A program made the translations under genes and the position numbers. A stretch of DNA of 64,000 nt, taken from Philodulcilactobacillus myokonensis (GTDB lineage Bacteria; Bacillota; Bacilli; Lactobacillales; Lactobacillaceae). The notes below the pieces were generated by a model. It made no database searches, was not told the DNA's origin, and saw nothing but the letters and a program-made list of their open reading frames with translations. How positions within the stretch are numbered: the stretch's first letter is position 1; each line of letters opens with the position of its first letter. Shown one piece after another: positions 34,863 to 48,008 of the stretch. Where the stretch lies: the NCBI RefSeq assembly GCF_027923585.1, contig NZ_BRPL01000002.1, positions 620,001 to 684,000 of the forward strand, written 5' to 3'.

Positions 34863-36233
34863 ATGTCAGATGAACAACAAAACAACGAGCAATTATCAAG
34901 AGGGTTAAAAGCTCGTCATGTCCAGTTAATGGCCCTTGGTGGGACGATTGGAACTGGATTATTTCTAGGATCAGGGCAATCAATTCACTTAGCAGGTCCC
35001 TCTATCATTTTTGCTTATTTAATTGCTGGAATTGCTTGCTTTTTATTAATGCGTGCTTTGGGTGAACTATTGTTATCAGATCTTAATTGTCATTCATACA
35101 TTGAATTTATTACTAGGTACTTAGGTCGCAAGACTGGTTTTGTTGCCGGTTGGACTTATTGGATCTGTTGGATATGTATTGCAATGGCGGAAGTAACCGC
35201 ATCTGGATTATATATGCAATTCTGGTTTCCAAATTTACCACAGTGGGTTACAGGAGTCGTTTTAATTATATTACTGTTTTTATTTAATTCTTTAAATGTG
35301 GGTATTTTTGGTGAAGCTGAATTTTGGTTTGCAATTATTAAAGTAGTTGCAATCGTTATTTTAATTTTAGTCGGAATTTGGTTGGTGATTATTAATTATA
35401 AAACGCCAGTTGGTCATTCAAGTGTGATGAATCTTTTCCGTGGTGGAATTTTTCCGCATGGATTAAAAGGATTTTTACTATCATTTCAGATGGTTATTTT
35501 CAGTTTTGTTGGGATTGAAATGATTGGAATGACAACTTCTGAAACTCAGGATGCCAAAAAAGTTTTACCAGAAAGTATTAATGAGGTTCCATTAAGAATC
35601 ATTTTGTTTTATGTTGGATCGTTAATTGCATTGATGTGTATTTATCCGTGGAATTACATTTCAGCATCTTCTAGTCCATTTGTTCAAGTTTTTCAAAACA
35701 TTGGAATTAGATCGGCAGCTGCCATCATTAACTTTGTTGTTTTAACGGCAGCAGCTTCATCTTGTAACAGTGGTATTTTTACAACCGGTCGAATGTTATT
35801 TTCATTAGCATCGGATACGAAGTCTAATTCTAAATTTACGAGGTATTTAAAACAAATATCAAAGCATCAAATTCCAATCCATGCGATTTTTATTTCAATT
35901 ATTGTGATTGCAATTTCAGTTTTAATGAACTTGCTTTTACCGGGGATTATTTTTACATTTATTTCAAGCGTTGCAACAACGTGTTTCTTATTTATTTGGG
36001 GGACAATTATTGTTTCACATCTTAAATATCGTCAAAAAGTTACCAAAAATAATGATGAAAATAAGCTTACATTCAAGGAACCATTTTATCCATATTCGGA
36101 CTATTTTGTTTTAATTTTCTTCGCTTTTGTTGGTATCATCTTATTATTTAAAACTGAAACACTAATTGCATTAATTGGATCGGTCATTTGGTTGATTTTA
36201 TTGTATGTCATTATTAGCATGAAAAGAGAATAG
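34863..36233 (+). CDS. APC-family amino acid permease
   Basis: Twelve-helix amino acid transporter of the AAT group (GabP/AnsP/CycA-like). The 456-residue protein has the signature start SRGLKARHVQLMALGGTIGTGLFLGSG in helix 1 and the later SFVGIEMIGMTTSETQDAKKVLPESIN in helix 6, the usual substrate-site region. Substrate cannot be told from sequence. It is a single gene between the ackA terminator and its own terminator, with GAAGG upstream. Confidence 0.9.
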   Translation: MSDEQQNNEQLSRGLKARHVQLMALGGTIGTGLFLGSGQSIHLAGPSIIFAYLIAGIACFLLMRALGELLLSDLNCHSYIEFITRYLGRKTGFVAGWTYWICWICIAMAEVTASGLYMQFWFPNLPQWVTGVVLIILLFLFNSLNVGIFGEAEFWFAIIKVVAIVILILVGIWLVIINYKTPVGHSSVMNLFRGGIFPHGLKGFLLSFQMVIFSFVGIEMIGMTTSETQDAKKVLPESINEVPLRIILFYVGSLIALMCIYPWNYISASSSPFVQVFQNIGIRSAAAIINFVVLTAAASSCNSGIFTTGRMLFSLASDTKSNSKFTRYLKQISKHQIPIHAIFISIIVIAISVLMNLLLPGIIFTFISSVATTCFLFIWGTIIVSHLKYRQKVTKNNDENKLTFKEPFYPYSDYFVLIFFAFVGIILLFKTETLIALIGSVIWLILLYVIISMKRE

Positions 36234-36240
36234 TAATTTA

Positions 36241-36268
36241 AAATCCTAATCATAATTAGGATTTTTTT
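36241..36268 (+). terminator. Permease terminator
   Basis: Stem AAATCCTAAT / ATTAGGATTT with a 4-base loop and a T run. Confidence 0.88.
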
Positions 36269-36296
36269 GTATTTGAAATTAAAGGAAGGAATCTTA

Positions 36297-36905
36297 ATGC
36301 AATATTTTACAGCAGATACTCATTTCTTTGATAAATATTTATTGGGAATTGATAATTTTGCACCGCGGCCTTTTAAAACCGTTGATGAAATGAATCAAAC
36401 AATTATTGATAACTGGAATCAACGTGTTAAACCGGATGATACAGTCTATCATTTGGGTGATATTGCAGTGTATTTTACCCATCCAGCAGTTTTATCTAAC
36501 CAGGCTGTTTTTAGTGTTTTAAAACAATTAAATGGTCATTTGATTTTAATTAAGGGTAATCATGATAGCCGTAGTTTATTTAAATATTTAGCTAACCATA
36601 ATTTTGATGTTGATGGGAAGCCAAAATTTCAATTTCATGACGTTGGGGCTTTAATTAAGTTTAATCATTGTCAGTATTATATGACCCATTACCCAATGTT
36701 GCTTGGAATTGTAAAACAAATTATTAATTTACATGGGCATATTCACCACAATTCAATTCCAATTAAGGAAAACATTAATGTTGGGATTGATACTCCAGAA
36801 GTACAATATTTAGATCATAAAATTTCATTTGGGACGCCTTTTTCTGAACAAGAAATTGAACAAATGGTAAGAGGTAAAGCAATTGATTTTGATAAGCGTC
36901 AATGA
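36297..36905 (+). CDS. Calcineurin-like metallophosphoesterase
   Basis: Small metallophosphoesterase, substrate unknown. The ATG at 36297 follows AAGGAAGGA and gives 202 residues. Ligand motifs in order are FTADTHFF, HLGDIA, KGNHD, MTHYP and HGHIHHN, the complete calcineurin-like set. The protein belongs to the group of phage- and chromosome-encoded phosphoesterases with the TADxHF start. It lies 27 bases upstream of a second, larger metallophosphoesterase gene and probably shares its transcript. Confidence 0.9.
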   Translation: MQYFTADTHFFDKYLLGIDNFAPRPFKTVDEMNQTIIDNWNQRVKPDDTVYHLGDIAVYFTHPAVLSNQAVFSVLKQLNGHLILIKGNHDSRSLFKYLANHNFDVDGKPKFQFHDVGALIKFNHCQYYMTHYPMLLGIVKQIINLHGHIHHNSIPIKENINVGIDTPEVQYLDHKISFGTPFSEQEIEQMVRGKAIDFDKRQ

Positions 36906-36932
36906 TAATTTAAAATAAAAAGGGTGACTTAA

Positions 36933-38315
36933 ATGGATGAAAAAATTGCAATTTTACACACTAATGATTTGCATTCACATTTTGAAAACTGGCCTAAAAT
37001 TAGACGTTATTTAGTTCATCAGAAAGCCGTTTTAGAAAAACAAGGGTACTTTGTGTTAACGGTAGACGATGGGGATGCAATTGATCATTTTCATCCGTTA
37101 ACTGATGCAACTGCCGGGCAAGCTAACGTTAAATTACTAAATCAGGTTCATTATGATGCCGCAACGATCGGTAATAATGAAGGACTCACTAATACCCATA
37201 ATCAATTGAACCATTTATATGATCATGCTAATTTTAATATTATTTTAGATAATTTAATTGATAAGACGACTAACCAAAAACCTAAGTGGGCAATTCCAAG
37301 TAAAACCATTGAAACACCAAATCATACTAGAATTATGATCTTAGGGTTAACCGTTCCATATGCAACTTATCGTTTGTTAGGATGGGATCCAATGACTCCT
37401 AAACAGGTGATGCCAAAATTAGCCAAAAAAATTGATGGTAAGGCTGATGTTACAATTTTATTGTCACATCTAGGAATTTTCACCGACCGTAAGATTGCAA
37501 AGCATAATTCTTTATTCGATGTGATCATTGGTGGACATACCCACCATTTACTAGTTCATGGTGAAGAAATCAACCGGACAATGTTAGCAGCAGCTCAAAA
37601 GTATGGTCATTATGTTGGGTGTGTTAAATTGACATTAAAACACCATCATGTCGAAAGTAGGGAAGCTTCTGTCGTGAAAACAAGTGATTTACCTGAACAA
37701 TCTGGTGATAAAACTGAAATTAATCATTATATTGAACTTGGTAATCATTTATTGGCAAATCAGAAAATAGCTTATTTGCCAACTGAATTGAAAGCTAATT
37801 TATTGAAACGCAATCAAATGATAAACATTGGGTTAAAGGCTTTAAGTGCCAAAGCGCATACTGATGCAGCGGTGATTAATTCTGGATTATTTTTGCGTAA
37901 TTTGCCAGCTGGAATCATCAACATGAATTATTTGCACCAGTTATTACCACATAACATGCATGTTGTTAGAACAACTTTAACCGGGTATAATTTAAACCGT
38001 TTGGTTCAGGAAATGGAAAAAAATAAGCGTTTTCTAGTTAAATTCCAACAAAAAGGAATGGGATTTCGTGGCAAGTATTTTGGTAAATTAAATTATCTGG
38101 GAATTAAATATGACGATAAGAAACAACGGACCATTTTTAATGGTAGACCGGTTGAAAATGATAAGACGTATTCAATTGCGTTATTAGATCATTATATTTA
38201 TATTCCGTTCTTCCCAACCGTTCAAATTGCTGGAGATAACCATATTTTTTATGATCAAAATTTAAGAGAGGTTTTTGCTGATTACTTAGGTAAAGCTTAT
38301 CCTCTTAATAAATAA
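36933..38315 (+). CDS. YunD-like bifunctional metallophosphatase/5'-nucleotidase
   Basis: 5'-nucleotidase family protein of 460 residues. The N-terminal metallophosphoesterase domain has ILHTNDLHSHF, VDDGDAID, TIGNNEG, LLSHLG and GGHTHH. The C-terminal domain has the substrate-binding fold of the family (AVINSGLFLRNLPAG, KTYSIALLDHYI). No signal peptide was seen, so it is probably cytoplasmic. It is followed 13 bases later by yutD and then yutF, a conserved lactobacillus cluster of phosphoester- and HAD-type genes. Confidence 0.9.
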   Translation: MDEKIAILHTNDLHSHFENWPKIRRYLVHQKAVLEKQGYFVLTVDDGDAIDHFHPLTDATAGQANVKLLNQVHYDAATIGNNEGLTNTHNQLNHLYDHANFNIILDNLIDKTTNQKPKWAIPSKTIETPNHTRIMILGLTVPYATYRLLGWDPMTPKQVMPKLAKKIDGKADVTILLSHLGIFTDRKIAKHNSLFDVIIGGHTHHLLVHGEEINRTMLAAAQKYGHYVGCVKLTLKHHHVESREASVVKTSDLPEQSGDKTEINHYIELGNHLLANQKIAYLPTELKANLLKRNQMINIGLKALSAKAHTDAAVINSGLFLRNLPAGIINMNYLHQLLPHNMHVVRTTLTGYNLNRLVQEMEKNKRFLVKFQQKGMGFRGKYFGKLNYLGIKYDDKKQRTIFNGRPVENDKTYSIALLDHYIYIPFFPTVQIAGDNHIFYDQNLREVFADYLGKAYPLNK

Positions 38316-38328
38316 ACGAGGTGTTTTT

Positions 38329-38898
38329 GTGAATCGAAAAAGTATTGAGGAATTAATTGAAGAAAATGTGAAACAGGAGCGTCCATTAGCGGATGTAAAA
38401 CAATTAACAGAAAACAAGTTAACCATTAATGGCCATCACTACGAAATTGTTGCTAATCCTTCTGATAGCTTTGAAATTGATCAATTTCAAAGAAAGTATA
38501 ATCCCATGCTTAGTAAGTACGATTTTATTGTGGGAGACATTAGCTTTGATCAATTAAGATTAAAAGGATTTTATGCTGATAGTAGAGAAGTTAATAACAA
38601 TGGTAAAATTAGTTCTTTACAGGATTATTTAATGGAATATTGTAATTTTGGTGTTCATTATTACGTTTTATGTAATTTGGAAGTAATTAAAAAACATTTT
38701 GTTACCCATCGCAAAAAGCGACTTTACCAAAATGGCAAGAAATTTAAAATTAAGGGTAAACACATTCGAATTAGACGACGAGTGGGTAAGCGCCGAACAT
38801 CTGCCGTTGAAAATAAGCGGGGACGAATGGTTGTAACCAAATCGAAAGGTAGGGGTCGGCATCATTTTACGATTCGACAAAAAAAGGTTAGGAAGTAA
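38329..38898 (+). CDS. yutD: YutD-family protein
   Basis: Member of the YutD family (DUF1027), function unknown. The start is GTG at 38329 with GAGGTG 7 bases upstream. The 189-residue product has the family core YNPMLSKYDFIVGDISFDQLRLKGFY and YCNFGVHYYVLCNLE. The C-terminal ~75 residues are extremely basic, with Arg/Lys/His clusters (RIRRRVGKRR), which points to nucleic-acid binding as inference. Its TAA overlaps the next gene's ATG by one base. Confidence 0.88.
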   Translation: MNRKSIEELIEENVKQERPLADVKQLTENKLTINGHHYEIVANPSDSFEIDQFQRKYNPMLSKYDFIVGDISFDQLRLKGFYADSREVNNNGKISSLQDYLMEYCNFGVHYYVLCNLEVIKKHFVTHRKKRLYQNGKKFKIKGKHIRIRRRVGKRRTSAVENKRGRMVVTKSKGRGRHHFTIRQKKVRK

Positions 38899-39671
38899 TG
38901 GATTTGACTTATAGAGGATATTTTATCGATCTTGATGGAACAATATATGCAGGAAAGCACCGTATTCCAGCTGCTAAAAGATTTATTGACCGTTTAAAGC
39001 ATAATCACATTCCATTTCTATTTGTAACCAATAACACCACTAAAATGCCATCTGATGTTGTGTCCAATTTATCTAAAAATCATGATATTCACGTTAAAGA
39101 TAGTAATGTTTATACAGCTGGATTGGCAACTGCTGATTATCTGGATCAGAATGCTTCTAAAAAACGGACGGTTTATGTTATCGGAGAAGAAGGACTAAAC
39201 CAAGCTTTGATAAGGAAGGGGTTTCACATTACTTCTGATCATCCTAACTATGTTGTTGTGGGATTAGATCGAAACGTTACGTATGAAAAATTTTGTTTAG
39301 CCACCTTAGCAATTCAACATGGTGCGACCTTTATCGGTACTAATTCTGATACAAATATACCAAATGAACGTGGGATGTTACCTGGTGCTGGTTCCTTGGT
39401 TGAAATGGTTAAATATGCAACTCAAAAACAACCAATCTTAATTGGAAAACCAAAAACAATTATTTTAAAAAATGCTTTAAAATTAATTGGATTAAGAAAA
39501 TCAGATGTTGTTATGGTCGGCGATAACTACATGACTGACATTATGGCAGGAATTAATTTTGGCATTGATACATTGTTAGTATATACGGGGGTTTCCACTA
39601 AGAATCAGGTCAGTAACATGAAGAAAAAGCCAACCCATGAAATTGATTCACTGGATGAGTGGACAATATAA
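38898..39671 (+). CDS. HAD-IIA family phosphatase (YutF/NagD-like)
   Basis: Haloacid-dehalogenase-type hydrolase of subfamily IIA (TIGR01457). The 257-residue protein has motif I DLDGTIYAG, motif II FVTNNTTK, the lysine of motif III in IGKP and the acidic motif IV VGDNYMTDIMAG. The substrate may be a sugar phosphate or p-nitrophenyl phosphate-like compound. It is translationally coupled to yutD through TAATG and followed with no gap by the TIGR01906 membrane protein, as in other lactobacilli. Confidence 0.92.
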   Translation: MDLTYRGYFIDLDGTIYAGKHRIPAAKRFIDRLKHNHIPFLFVTNNTTKMPSDVVSNLSKNHDIHVKDSNVYTAGLATADYLDQNASKKRTVYVIGEEGLNQALIRKGFHITSDHPNYVVVGLDRNVTYEKFCLATLAIQHGATFIGTNSDTNIPNERGMLPGAGSLVEMVKYATQKQPILIGKPKTIILKNALKLIGLRKSDVVMVGDNYMTDIMAGINFGIDTLLVYTGVSTKNQVSNMKKKPTHEIDSLDEWTI

Positions 39672-40307
39672 ATGGATCACTCATTCAGATTTAATATTAT
39701 GTTTTTAACCATGATAATTAATATTATTACATTTTCAATTTTTTTAACTGTTAATTCACCATGGTTGTATTATCTTAATATTTGTTATTTACATGTTGGA
39801 AATAATTTGGGATTAAATCATTTTCAATTAATGCACGTTTATTTTCAAATGATTGGTTTTATTCAAATTCCGTGGGAACATCATTTTAATTTGATATATT
39901 TAAAATCATCTATGAAAGCAATTCAGCATTTTAAGGATGTAAAAAGATTAATTTTATTTAATCATGGTCTAATGCTAATTACATTTCCATTTTCAATTCA
40001 TTTTTATATTCAACTTATGAAAAGAAAAATGACATGGCTACTGATTTCACCATGTCAAAAATTATTATCATTTATTTTTATTTTATTGCTTCTATTTGGA
40101 TTAGATTTTAATGATTTGTTTATTGCTTTTCATCGATTGATGTTTCGTAATCTAGATTGGGTCTTTAATTCTAAAGCTGATCCAATTATAAATGCATTAC
40201 CGAATTCGTTGTTTTTTCAATATTTTATGATGTTTTTCGGCATTCTGCTTTTGATTTTGGTTCTAATTGTATTTAATGCAAAACATGATTTACGGTCTAT
40301 TTCTTAG
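39672..40307 (+). CDS. TIGR01906-family membrane protein
   Basis: Integral membrane protein of 211 residues, function unknown, assigned to TIGR01906 by position and layout. Hydrophobic helices are at about 8-30, 95-115, 130-150 and 175-200. It carries a conserved type of extracytoplasmic loop with HFQLMHVYFQMIGFI and the later FHRLMFRNLDWVFN. It starts right after the HAD gene's stop. Its end overlaps convergent dedA by 11 bases. Confidence 0.8.
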   Translation: MDHSFRFNIMFLTMIINIITFSIFLTVNSPWLYYLNICYLHVGNNLGLNHFQLMHVYFQMIGFIQIPWEHHFNLIYLKSSMKAIQHFKDVKRLILFNHGLMLITFPFSIHFYIQLMKRKMTWLLISPCQKLLSFIFILLLLFGLDFNDLFIAFHRLMFRNLDWVFNSKADPIINALPNSLFFQYFMMFFGILLLILVLIVFNAKHDLRSIS

Positions 40308-40935
40308 TGCAGGCTTTTAATAACCCAATAATTGATGGTAATAAAGAAACTACGATGATTCCTATGATGATTAATGAGAAATGGCTCTGAATAAATGGAA
40401 TATTACCAAAGAAATACCCACTTAAGCAAAACAATAATGTCCAGGTGATACAAGCAGGCCAATTATATTTAATAAATCCTTTGTATTTAATTTCACTGCT
40501 TGCTGCAATAAATGGAGCAAGAGTTCGAATTAATGGGATAAATCTAGCTAGAAACAGTGATTCGGTTCCATTTTGTTTAATAAAATCTTTGACCCTTTGT
40601 AAACTTGAAGGGCCAATTAATTTTTTAACTAGTTTATGGTTTAACAGCTTAATTCCTACTTTTTTACCAATTTCAAAATTACAAGAATCACCTAATAGTG
40701 AACCAAATAAAGTAATCAGTAATAATACAATTATACTTAAGTGATATCTACTATCTGCGGTTAAAGCCGCTGCAGCAAAAATTAGTGAATCACCGGGTAG
40801 AAATGGGAATATAACTGCACCTGTTTCTATAAAAGTAATAAGAAGTATAATTAAATATGTCCAATTACCAAAAAGATTAACAATGTTTACTAAATGCTCG
40901 TTAATGTGTAATATAAAATTAATTAAATTTTCCAT
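40297..40935 (-). CDS. DedA-family membrane protein
   Basis: DedA/SNARE-associated membrane protein of 212 residues; the family includes polyprenyl-phosphate flippases. The ATG whose first base is 40935 follows AAGGAG by 7 bases. A TTG six codons earlier overlaps the ribosome site. The family motifs FIETGAVIFPFLPGDSL, the glycine-rich FGSLLGDSCNFEIGKKVG and the FLARFIPLIRTLAPFIAA block are present. It is convergent with TIGR01906, with an 11-base overlap, and divergent from the cyclophilin gene. Confidence 0.92.
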   Translation of the reverse strand: MENLINFILHINEHLVNIVNLFGNWTYLIILLITFIETGAVIFPFLPGDSLIFAAAALTADSRYHLSIIVLLLITLFGSLLGDSCNFEIGKKVGIKLLNHKLVKKLIGPSSLQRVKDFIKQNGTESLFLARFIPLIRTLAPFIAASSEIKYKGFIKYNWPACITWTLLFCLSGYFFGNIPFIQSHFSLIIIGIIVVSLLPSIIGLLKACTKK

Positions 40936-41048
40936 TGTGTAGCTCCTTTTCAAATTAAAAACAACATTTTAATTTTAACAAAAAAACATATAATGTTATA
41001 GTTGTATAATGTTAGTTATAAATAAAAAATAAAATTTTGGAGGTAAAC

Positions 41049-41636
41049 ATGAATACTTATCCTCAATTATCGTTAAATAATCAAAATGGCCCTAAGGCTA
41101 CGATTAATACAAATTTGGGTTCAATTAAAATTCAATTGTTTCCCAAACATGCTCCTAAGACTGTAGAAAATTTTAGAGAGTTATCAAATGCTGGTTACTA
41201 TGATCATAGTAACTTTCATCGTGTTATAAAGGATTTTATGATTCAGGGTGGAGATCCAACTGGAACTGGTTCAGGTGGAGAAAGTATTTGGAATCATCCT
41301 TTTGAAGACGAATTTTCTTCTGAACTATATAACTTAAGAGGAGCACTTTCAATGGCAAATGCTGGCCCTAATACTAATGGAAGTCAATTTTTTATTGTTC
41401 AAAACAAAACGGTTAATGATAAATTAATTAAGCAAATGAAAGATGCTGCTTTTCCTAAAGATATTATTGAAGCTTATCATAAAATGGGTGGTGCACCCTG
41501 GCTTGATTTTCGTCATACTGTTTTTGGCCAGGTAATTGAGGGGATGGATGTAGTTGATAAAATTGCTGAGATTCCCGTTGATAATGATGATCGTCCTAAA
41601 AAAGATGTTATTATAAAAAATATTAAAATAAAATAA
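41049..41636 (+). CDS. Cyclophilin-type peptidyl-prolyl cis-trans isomerase
   Basis: Cytosolic PPIase of 195 residues with no signal peptide. The ATG at 41049 follows GGAGG by 5 bases. Motifs are [35 protein letters not shown] (active-site Arg in HRV and QGGD), [18 protein letters not shown] and the late [15 protein letters not shown]. It is a single gene upstream of the rRNA promoters. Confidence 0.93.
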   Translation: MNTYPQLSLNNQNGPKATINTNLGSIKIQLFPKHAPKTVENFRELSNAGYYDHSNFHRVIKDFMIQGGDPTGTGSGGESIWNHPFEDEFSSELYNLRGALSMANAGPNTNGSQFFIVQNKTVNDKLIKQMKDAAFPKDIIEAYHKMGGAPWLDFRHTVFGQVIEGMDVVDKIAEIPVDNDDRPKKDVIIKNIKIK

Positions 41637-41644
41637 ATAACATA

Positions 41645-41673
41645 TTGACTGTTTTAATATTTTTTGATATTAT
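41645..41673 (+). promoter_or_regulatory. rRNA operon promoter P1
   Basis: TTGACT (41645-41650), a 17-base spacer and TATTAT (41668-41673). It is ~90 bases upstream of P2 and shares its discriminator region. Confidence 0.85.
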
Positions 41674-41734
41674 TATTCATGTTGCTTAATTGGTATTTTA
41701 TATTAATTTCATATTTAATTATATCAATTAGTAG

Positions 41735-41763
41735 TTGACATTTATTTTATGTGATGATATTAT
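41735..41763 (+). promoter_or_regulatory. rRNA operon promoter P2
   Basis: Consensus TTGACA (41735-41740), a 17-base spacer and TATTAT (41758-41763) preceded by an extended TG. The sequence around the -10 and the next ~14 bases nearly repeats P1. Confidence 0.88.
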
Positions 41764-41801
41764 TATTTATGTTGCGTTATAGCAATACTTTTAATAAGTA
41801 G

Positions 41802-41820
41802 GTCTTTGAAAACTGAACAA
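41802..41820 (+). promoter_or_regulatory. boxA-like antitermination element in rRNA leader
   Basis: GTCTTTGAAAACTGAACAA resembles the boxA element of lactobacillus rRNA leaders. A matching copy lies at 43798-43817 before the 23S gene. Confidence 0.6.
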
Positions 41821-41839
41821 GATATTTAAACAACCTAAG

Positions 41840-41848
41840 ATGTGTAAG
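41840..41848 (+). other. 5' arm of the 16S processing stem
   Basis: ATGTGTAAG pairs exactly with CTTACACAT at 43542-43550, just after the 16S 3' end. This is probably the core of the RNase III stem that releases pre-16S. The pairing continues imperfectly outside it. Confidence 0.6.
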
Positions 41849-41945
41849 GTGTTTTATATTTATATAAAACAAACAAACTTATGCGAACGAAGTTAATTCG
41901 TTTTTAATTATTTTAAGAAGAGCTTTGTATTAAACTTTTCATTTT

Positions 41946-43529
<1,584 letters not shown>

Positions 43530-43604
43530 TTAATTCGGAAACTTACACATGTTGTGCAAATGTCTTGTTTAGTTTTGAGAGGCCTACTGGCATCGCGTTT
43601 TGTT

Positions 43605-43678
43605 GGGCCTATAGCTCAGTTGGTCAGAGCGCACGCCTGATAAGCGTGAGGTCGATGGTTCGAGTCCAGCTAGGCCCA
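43605..43678 (+). tRNA. tRNA-Ile (GAT)
   Basis: Acceptor GGGCCTA / TAGGCCC, GAT anticodon, TTCGAGTCC T-loop, discriminator A. It lies in the 16S-23S spacer, as in many rRNA operons. No encoded CCA. Confidence 0.97.
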
Positions 43679-43701
43679 TTTAACGGTCTGACCGTAATAT
43701 T

Positions 43702-43774
43702 GGGGAATTAGCTCAGTTGGGAGAGCACCTGCTTTGCAAGCAGGAGGTCAACGGTTCGAACCCGTTATTCTCCA
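43702..43774 (+). tRNA. tRNA-Ala (TGC)
   Basis: Acceptor GGGGAAT / ATTCTCC (one G-U pair), TGC anticodon, discriminator A. It is in the spacer after tRNA-Ile. No encoded CCA. Its uncharged form should be read by the alaS T-box. Confidence 0.97.
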
Positions 43775-43797
43775 TTGACATTTCATTGTCATACTTT

Positions 43798-43828
43798 GTT
43801 CTTTGAAAACTAGATAATATTAATTTCT
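43798..43828 (+). other. boxA-like element and 5' arm of the 23S processing stem
   Basis: GTTCTTTGAAAACTAGATAA repeats the leader boxA. The bases 43811-43828 pair over 18 positions, with few mismatches, with 46883-46900 downstream of the 23S gene. This is the long stem expected for pre-23S processing. Confidence 0.7.
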
Positions 43829-43948
43829 ATTGAATTGATAATTTATATAATTATTCAATTTCAACCGAGAACACCGTGTTATTTTGAGTTCAATAAATAT
43901 ATTTTCGTAATTACTCAATTAACCAAAAGCGCCACGTAGTGGCAATTA

Positions 43949-46860
<2,912 letters not shown>

Positions 46861-46937
46861 AAAAGGTGGAACGGTTGAAGTTAGGAATTAATATTAGCTA
46901 GTTTTGAGAGAACGAAGTTCTCTGAACAATTAAATAG

Positions 46938-47054
46938 TGTGGTGGCGATAGCTAGAAGGATACACCTGTAACCATGCCGAACACAGTAGTTAAGCTTCTA
47001 AACGCCAAAAATAGTTGGGGGATCGCCCCTTGCGAAGATAGGACGTTGCCACGC
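46938..47054 (+). rRNA. 5S ribosomal RNA
   Basis: TGTGGTGGCGATAGC at the start pairs with GTTGCCACG near the end. CCATGCCGAACAC is the conserved 5S loop. It is about 117 nt and follows 23S by about 80 bases. Confidence 0.95.
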
Positions 47055-47062
47055 GATTTTAT

Positions 47063-47135
47063 TCCGGCATAGCTCAGTTGGTAGAGCACTTGACTGTTAA
47101 TCAGGTTGTCGTCAGTTCGAGTCTGACTGCCGGAG
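47063..47135 (+). tRNA. tRNA-Asn (GTT)
   Basis: Acceptor TCCGGCA / TGCCGGA, GTT anticodon, discriminator G. First of nine tRNAs after the 5S gene. No encoded CCA. Confidence 0.97.
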
Positions 47136-47143
47136 TAATTTAT

Positions 47144-47234
47144 GGAGAGTTGTCCGAGTGGCTGATGGAGCATCATTGGAAATGATGTAAACGGGTAAAT
47201 GCCTGTTTCGAGGGTTCGAATCCCTCACTCTCCG
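47144..47234 (+). tRNA. tRNA-Ser (GGA)
   Basis: 91 nt with a long variable arm, acceptor GGAGAGT / ACTCTCC, GGA anticodon, discriminator G. No encoded CCA. Confidence 0.96.
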
Positions 47235-47248
47235 TATTTATTTATTAT

Positions 47249-47321
47249 GACCCGTTAGTCAAGCGGTTTAAGACACTGCCCTTTCACGGCAGTAACATGG
47301 GTTCGAATCCCGTACGGGTCA
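47249..47321 (+). tRNA. tRNA-Glu (TTC)
   Basis: Acceptor GACCCGT / ACGGGTC, TTC anticodon, discriminator A. No encoded CCA. Confidence 0.95.
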
Positions 47322-47340
47322 TTGTTTTTAAATATTTTTT

Positions 47341-47415
47341 GGTCCGTTGGTCCAGTTGGTTTAAGACGCCTGCCTGTCACGCAGGAGGTCGCGGGTTCGA
47401 GCCTCGCACGGACCG
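47341..47415 (+). tRNA. tRNA-Asp (GTC)
   Basis: Acceptor GGTCCGT / ACGGACC, GTC anticodon, discriminator G. No encoded CCA. Confidence 0.96.
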
Positions 47416-47440
47416 TTACATTTATATATTATTAAATTAT

Positions 47441-47513
47441 GGCTCGGTAGCTCAGTTGGTAGAGCAACGGATTGAAGCTTCGTGTGTCGGCAGTTCGATT
47501 CTGTCCCGAGCCA
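47441..47513 (+). tRNA. tRNA-Phe (GAA)
   Basis: Acceptor GGCTCGG / CCGAGCC, GAA anticodon, discriminator A. No encoded CCA. Confidence 0.96.
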
Positions 47514-47518
47514 TTTTT

Positions 47519-47601
47519 GGAGGAGTAGCGAAGTCTGGTTAAACGCGGCGGACCGTAAATCCGCTCCTTCGGGTTCGATGGTTCAAATCCATTCTCCTCC
47601 A
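47519..47601 (+). tRNA. tRNA-Tyr (GTA)
   Basis: 83 nt with a long variable arm, acceptor GGAGGAG / CTCCTCC, GTA anticodon, discriminator A. No encoded CCA. It starts 5 bases after tRNA-Phe. Confidence 0.96.
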
Positions 47602-47605
47602 TAAT

Positions 47606-47676
47606 AGGGATATAGTTTAATGGTAGAATACCGGTCCCCAAAACCGTTGATGCGGGTTCGATTCCTGTTATCCCTG
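47606..47676 (+). tRNA. tRNA-Trp (CCA), unusual anticodon loop
   Basis: Acceptor AGGGATA / TATCCCT and discriminator G identify tRNA-Trp. The anticodon loop reads C-C-CCA-A-A (47636-47642), so position 33 is C, whereas U33 is almost universal in elongator tRNAs. The outer anticodon-stem pair 27:43 is C-U, a mismatch. The D-stem and T-arm are otherwise regular. A CCC (Gly) anticodon is less likely given the acceptor and discriminator. Confidence 0.85.
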
Positions 47677-47698
47677 TTTAATTACTTAGATATATAAT

Positions 47699-47769
<71 letters not shown>

Positions 47770-47787
47770 TTATTTTATCTTATCCAT

Positions 47788-47873
47788 GCCGGAGTGGCGG
47801 AACTGGCAGACGCGCTGGACTCAAAATCCCGTGGTCTTTATTGACCGTGTGGGTTCGAACCCCACCTCCGGCA
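47788..47873 (+). tRNA. tRNA-Leu (CAA)
   Basis: 86 nt with a long variable arm, acceptor GCCGGAG / CTCCGGC, CAA anticodon, discriminator A. Last of the rRNA-linked cluster. No encoded CCA. Confidence 0.96.
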
Positions 47874-47900
47874 TTTTAGATTTTAGATAGATGAAATTGA

Positions 47901-47936
47901 AACGTTGAATTGTGTATTAGCAATTTAACGTTTTTT
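47901..47936 (+). terminator. Terminator of the rRNA-tRNA operon
   Basis: Stem AACGTTGAATTG / CAATTTAACGTT (one G-U pair) with an 8-base loop and a T run, 27 bases after tRNA-Leu. Confidence 0.9.
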
Positions 47937-47982
47937 ATTTTTTATATTCTTTAAAATTAACCTTTTAAAATGATTGATTTTA

Positions 47983-47991
47983 TGCTATTCT
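47983..47991 (+). promoter_or_regulatory. Extended -10 promoter of metK
   Basis: TG-C-TATTCT lies ~20 bases before the SMK box. No clear -35. Confidence 0.45.
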
Positions 47992-48008
47992 TATAAGAGT
48001 TATAAGTG

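Noticed and set aside
46952-47641. Open frames across the tRNA cluster
   Set aside because: They run through folded tRNA genes and repeat tRNA sequences.
47636-47642. tRNA-Gly with CCC anticodon instead of tRNA-Trp
   Set aside because: The acceptor stem (AGGG...), discriminator G and overall layout are those of tRNA-Trp. Reading CCC would need a shifted loop.
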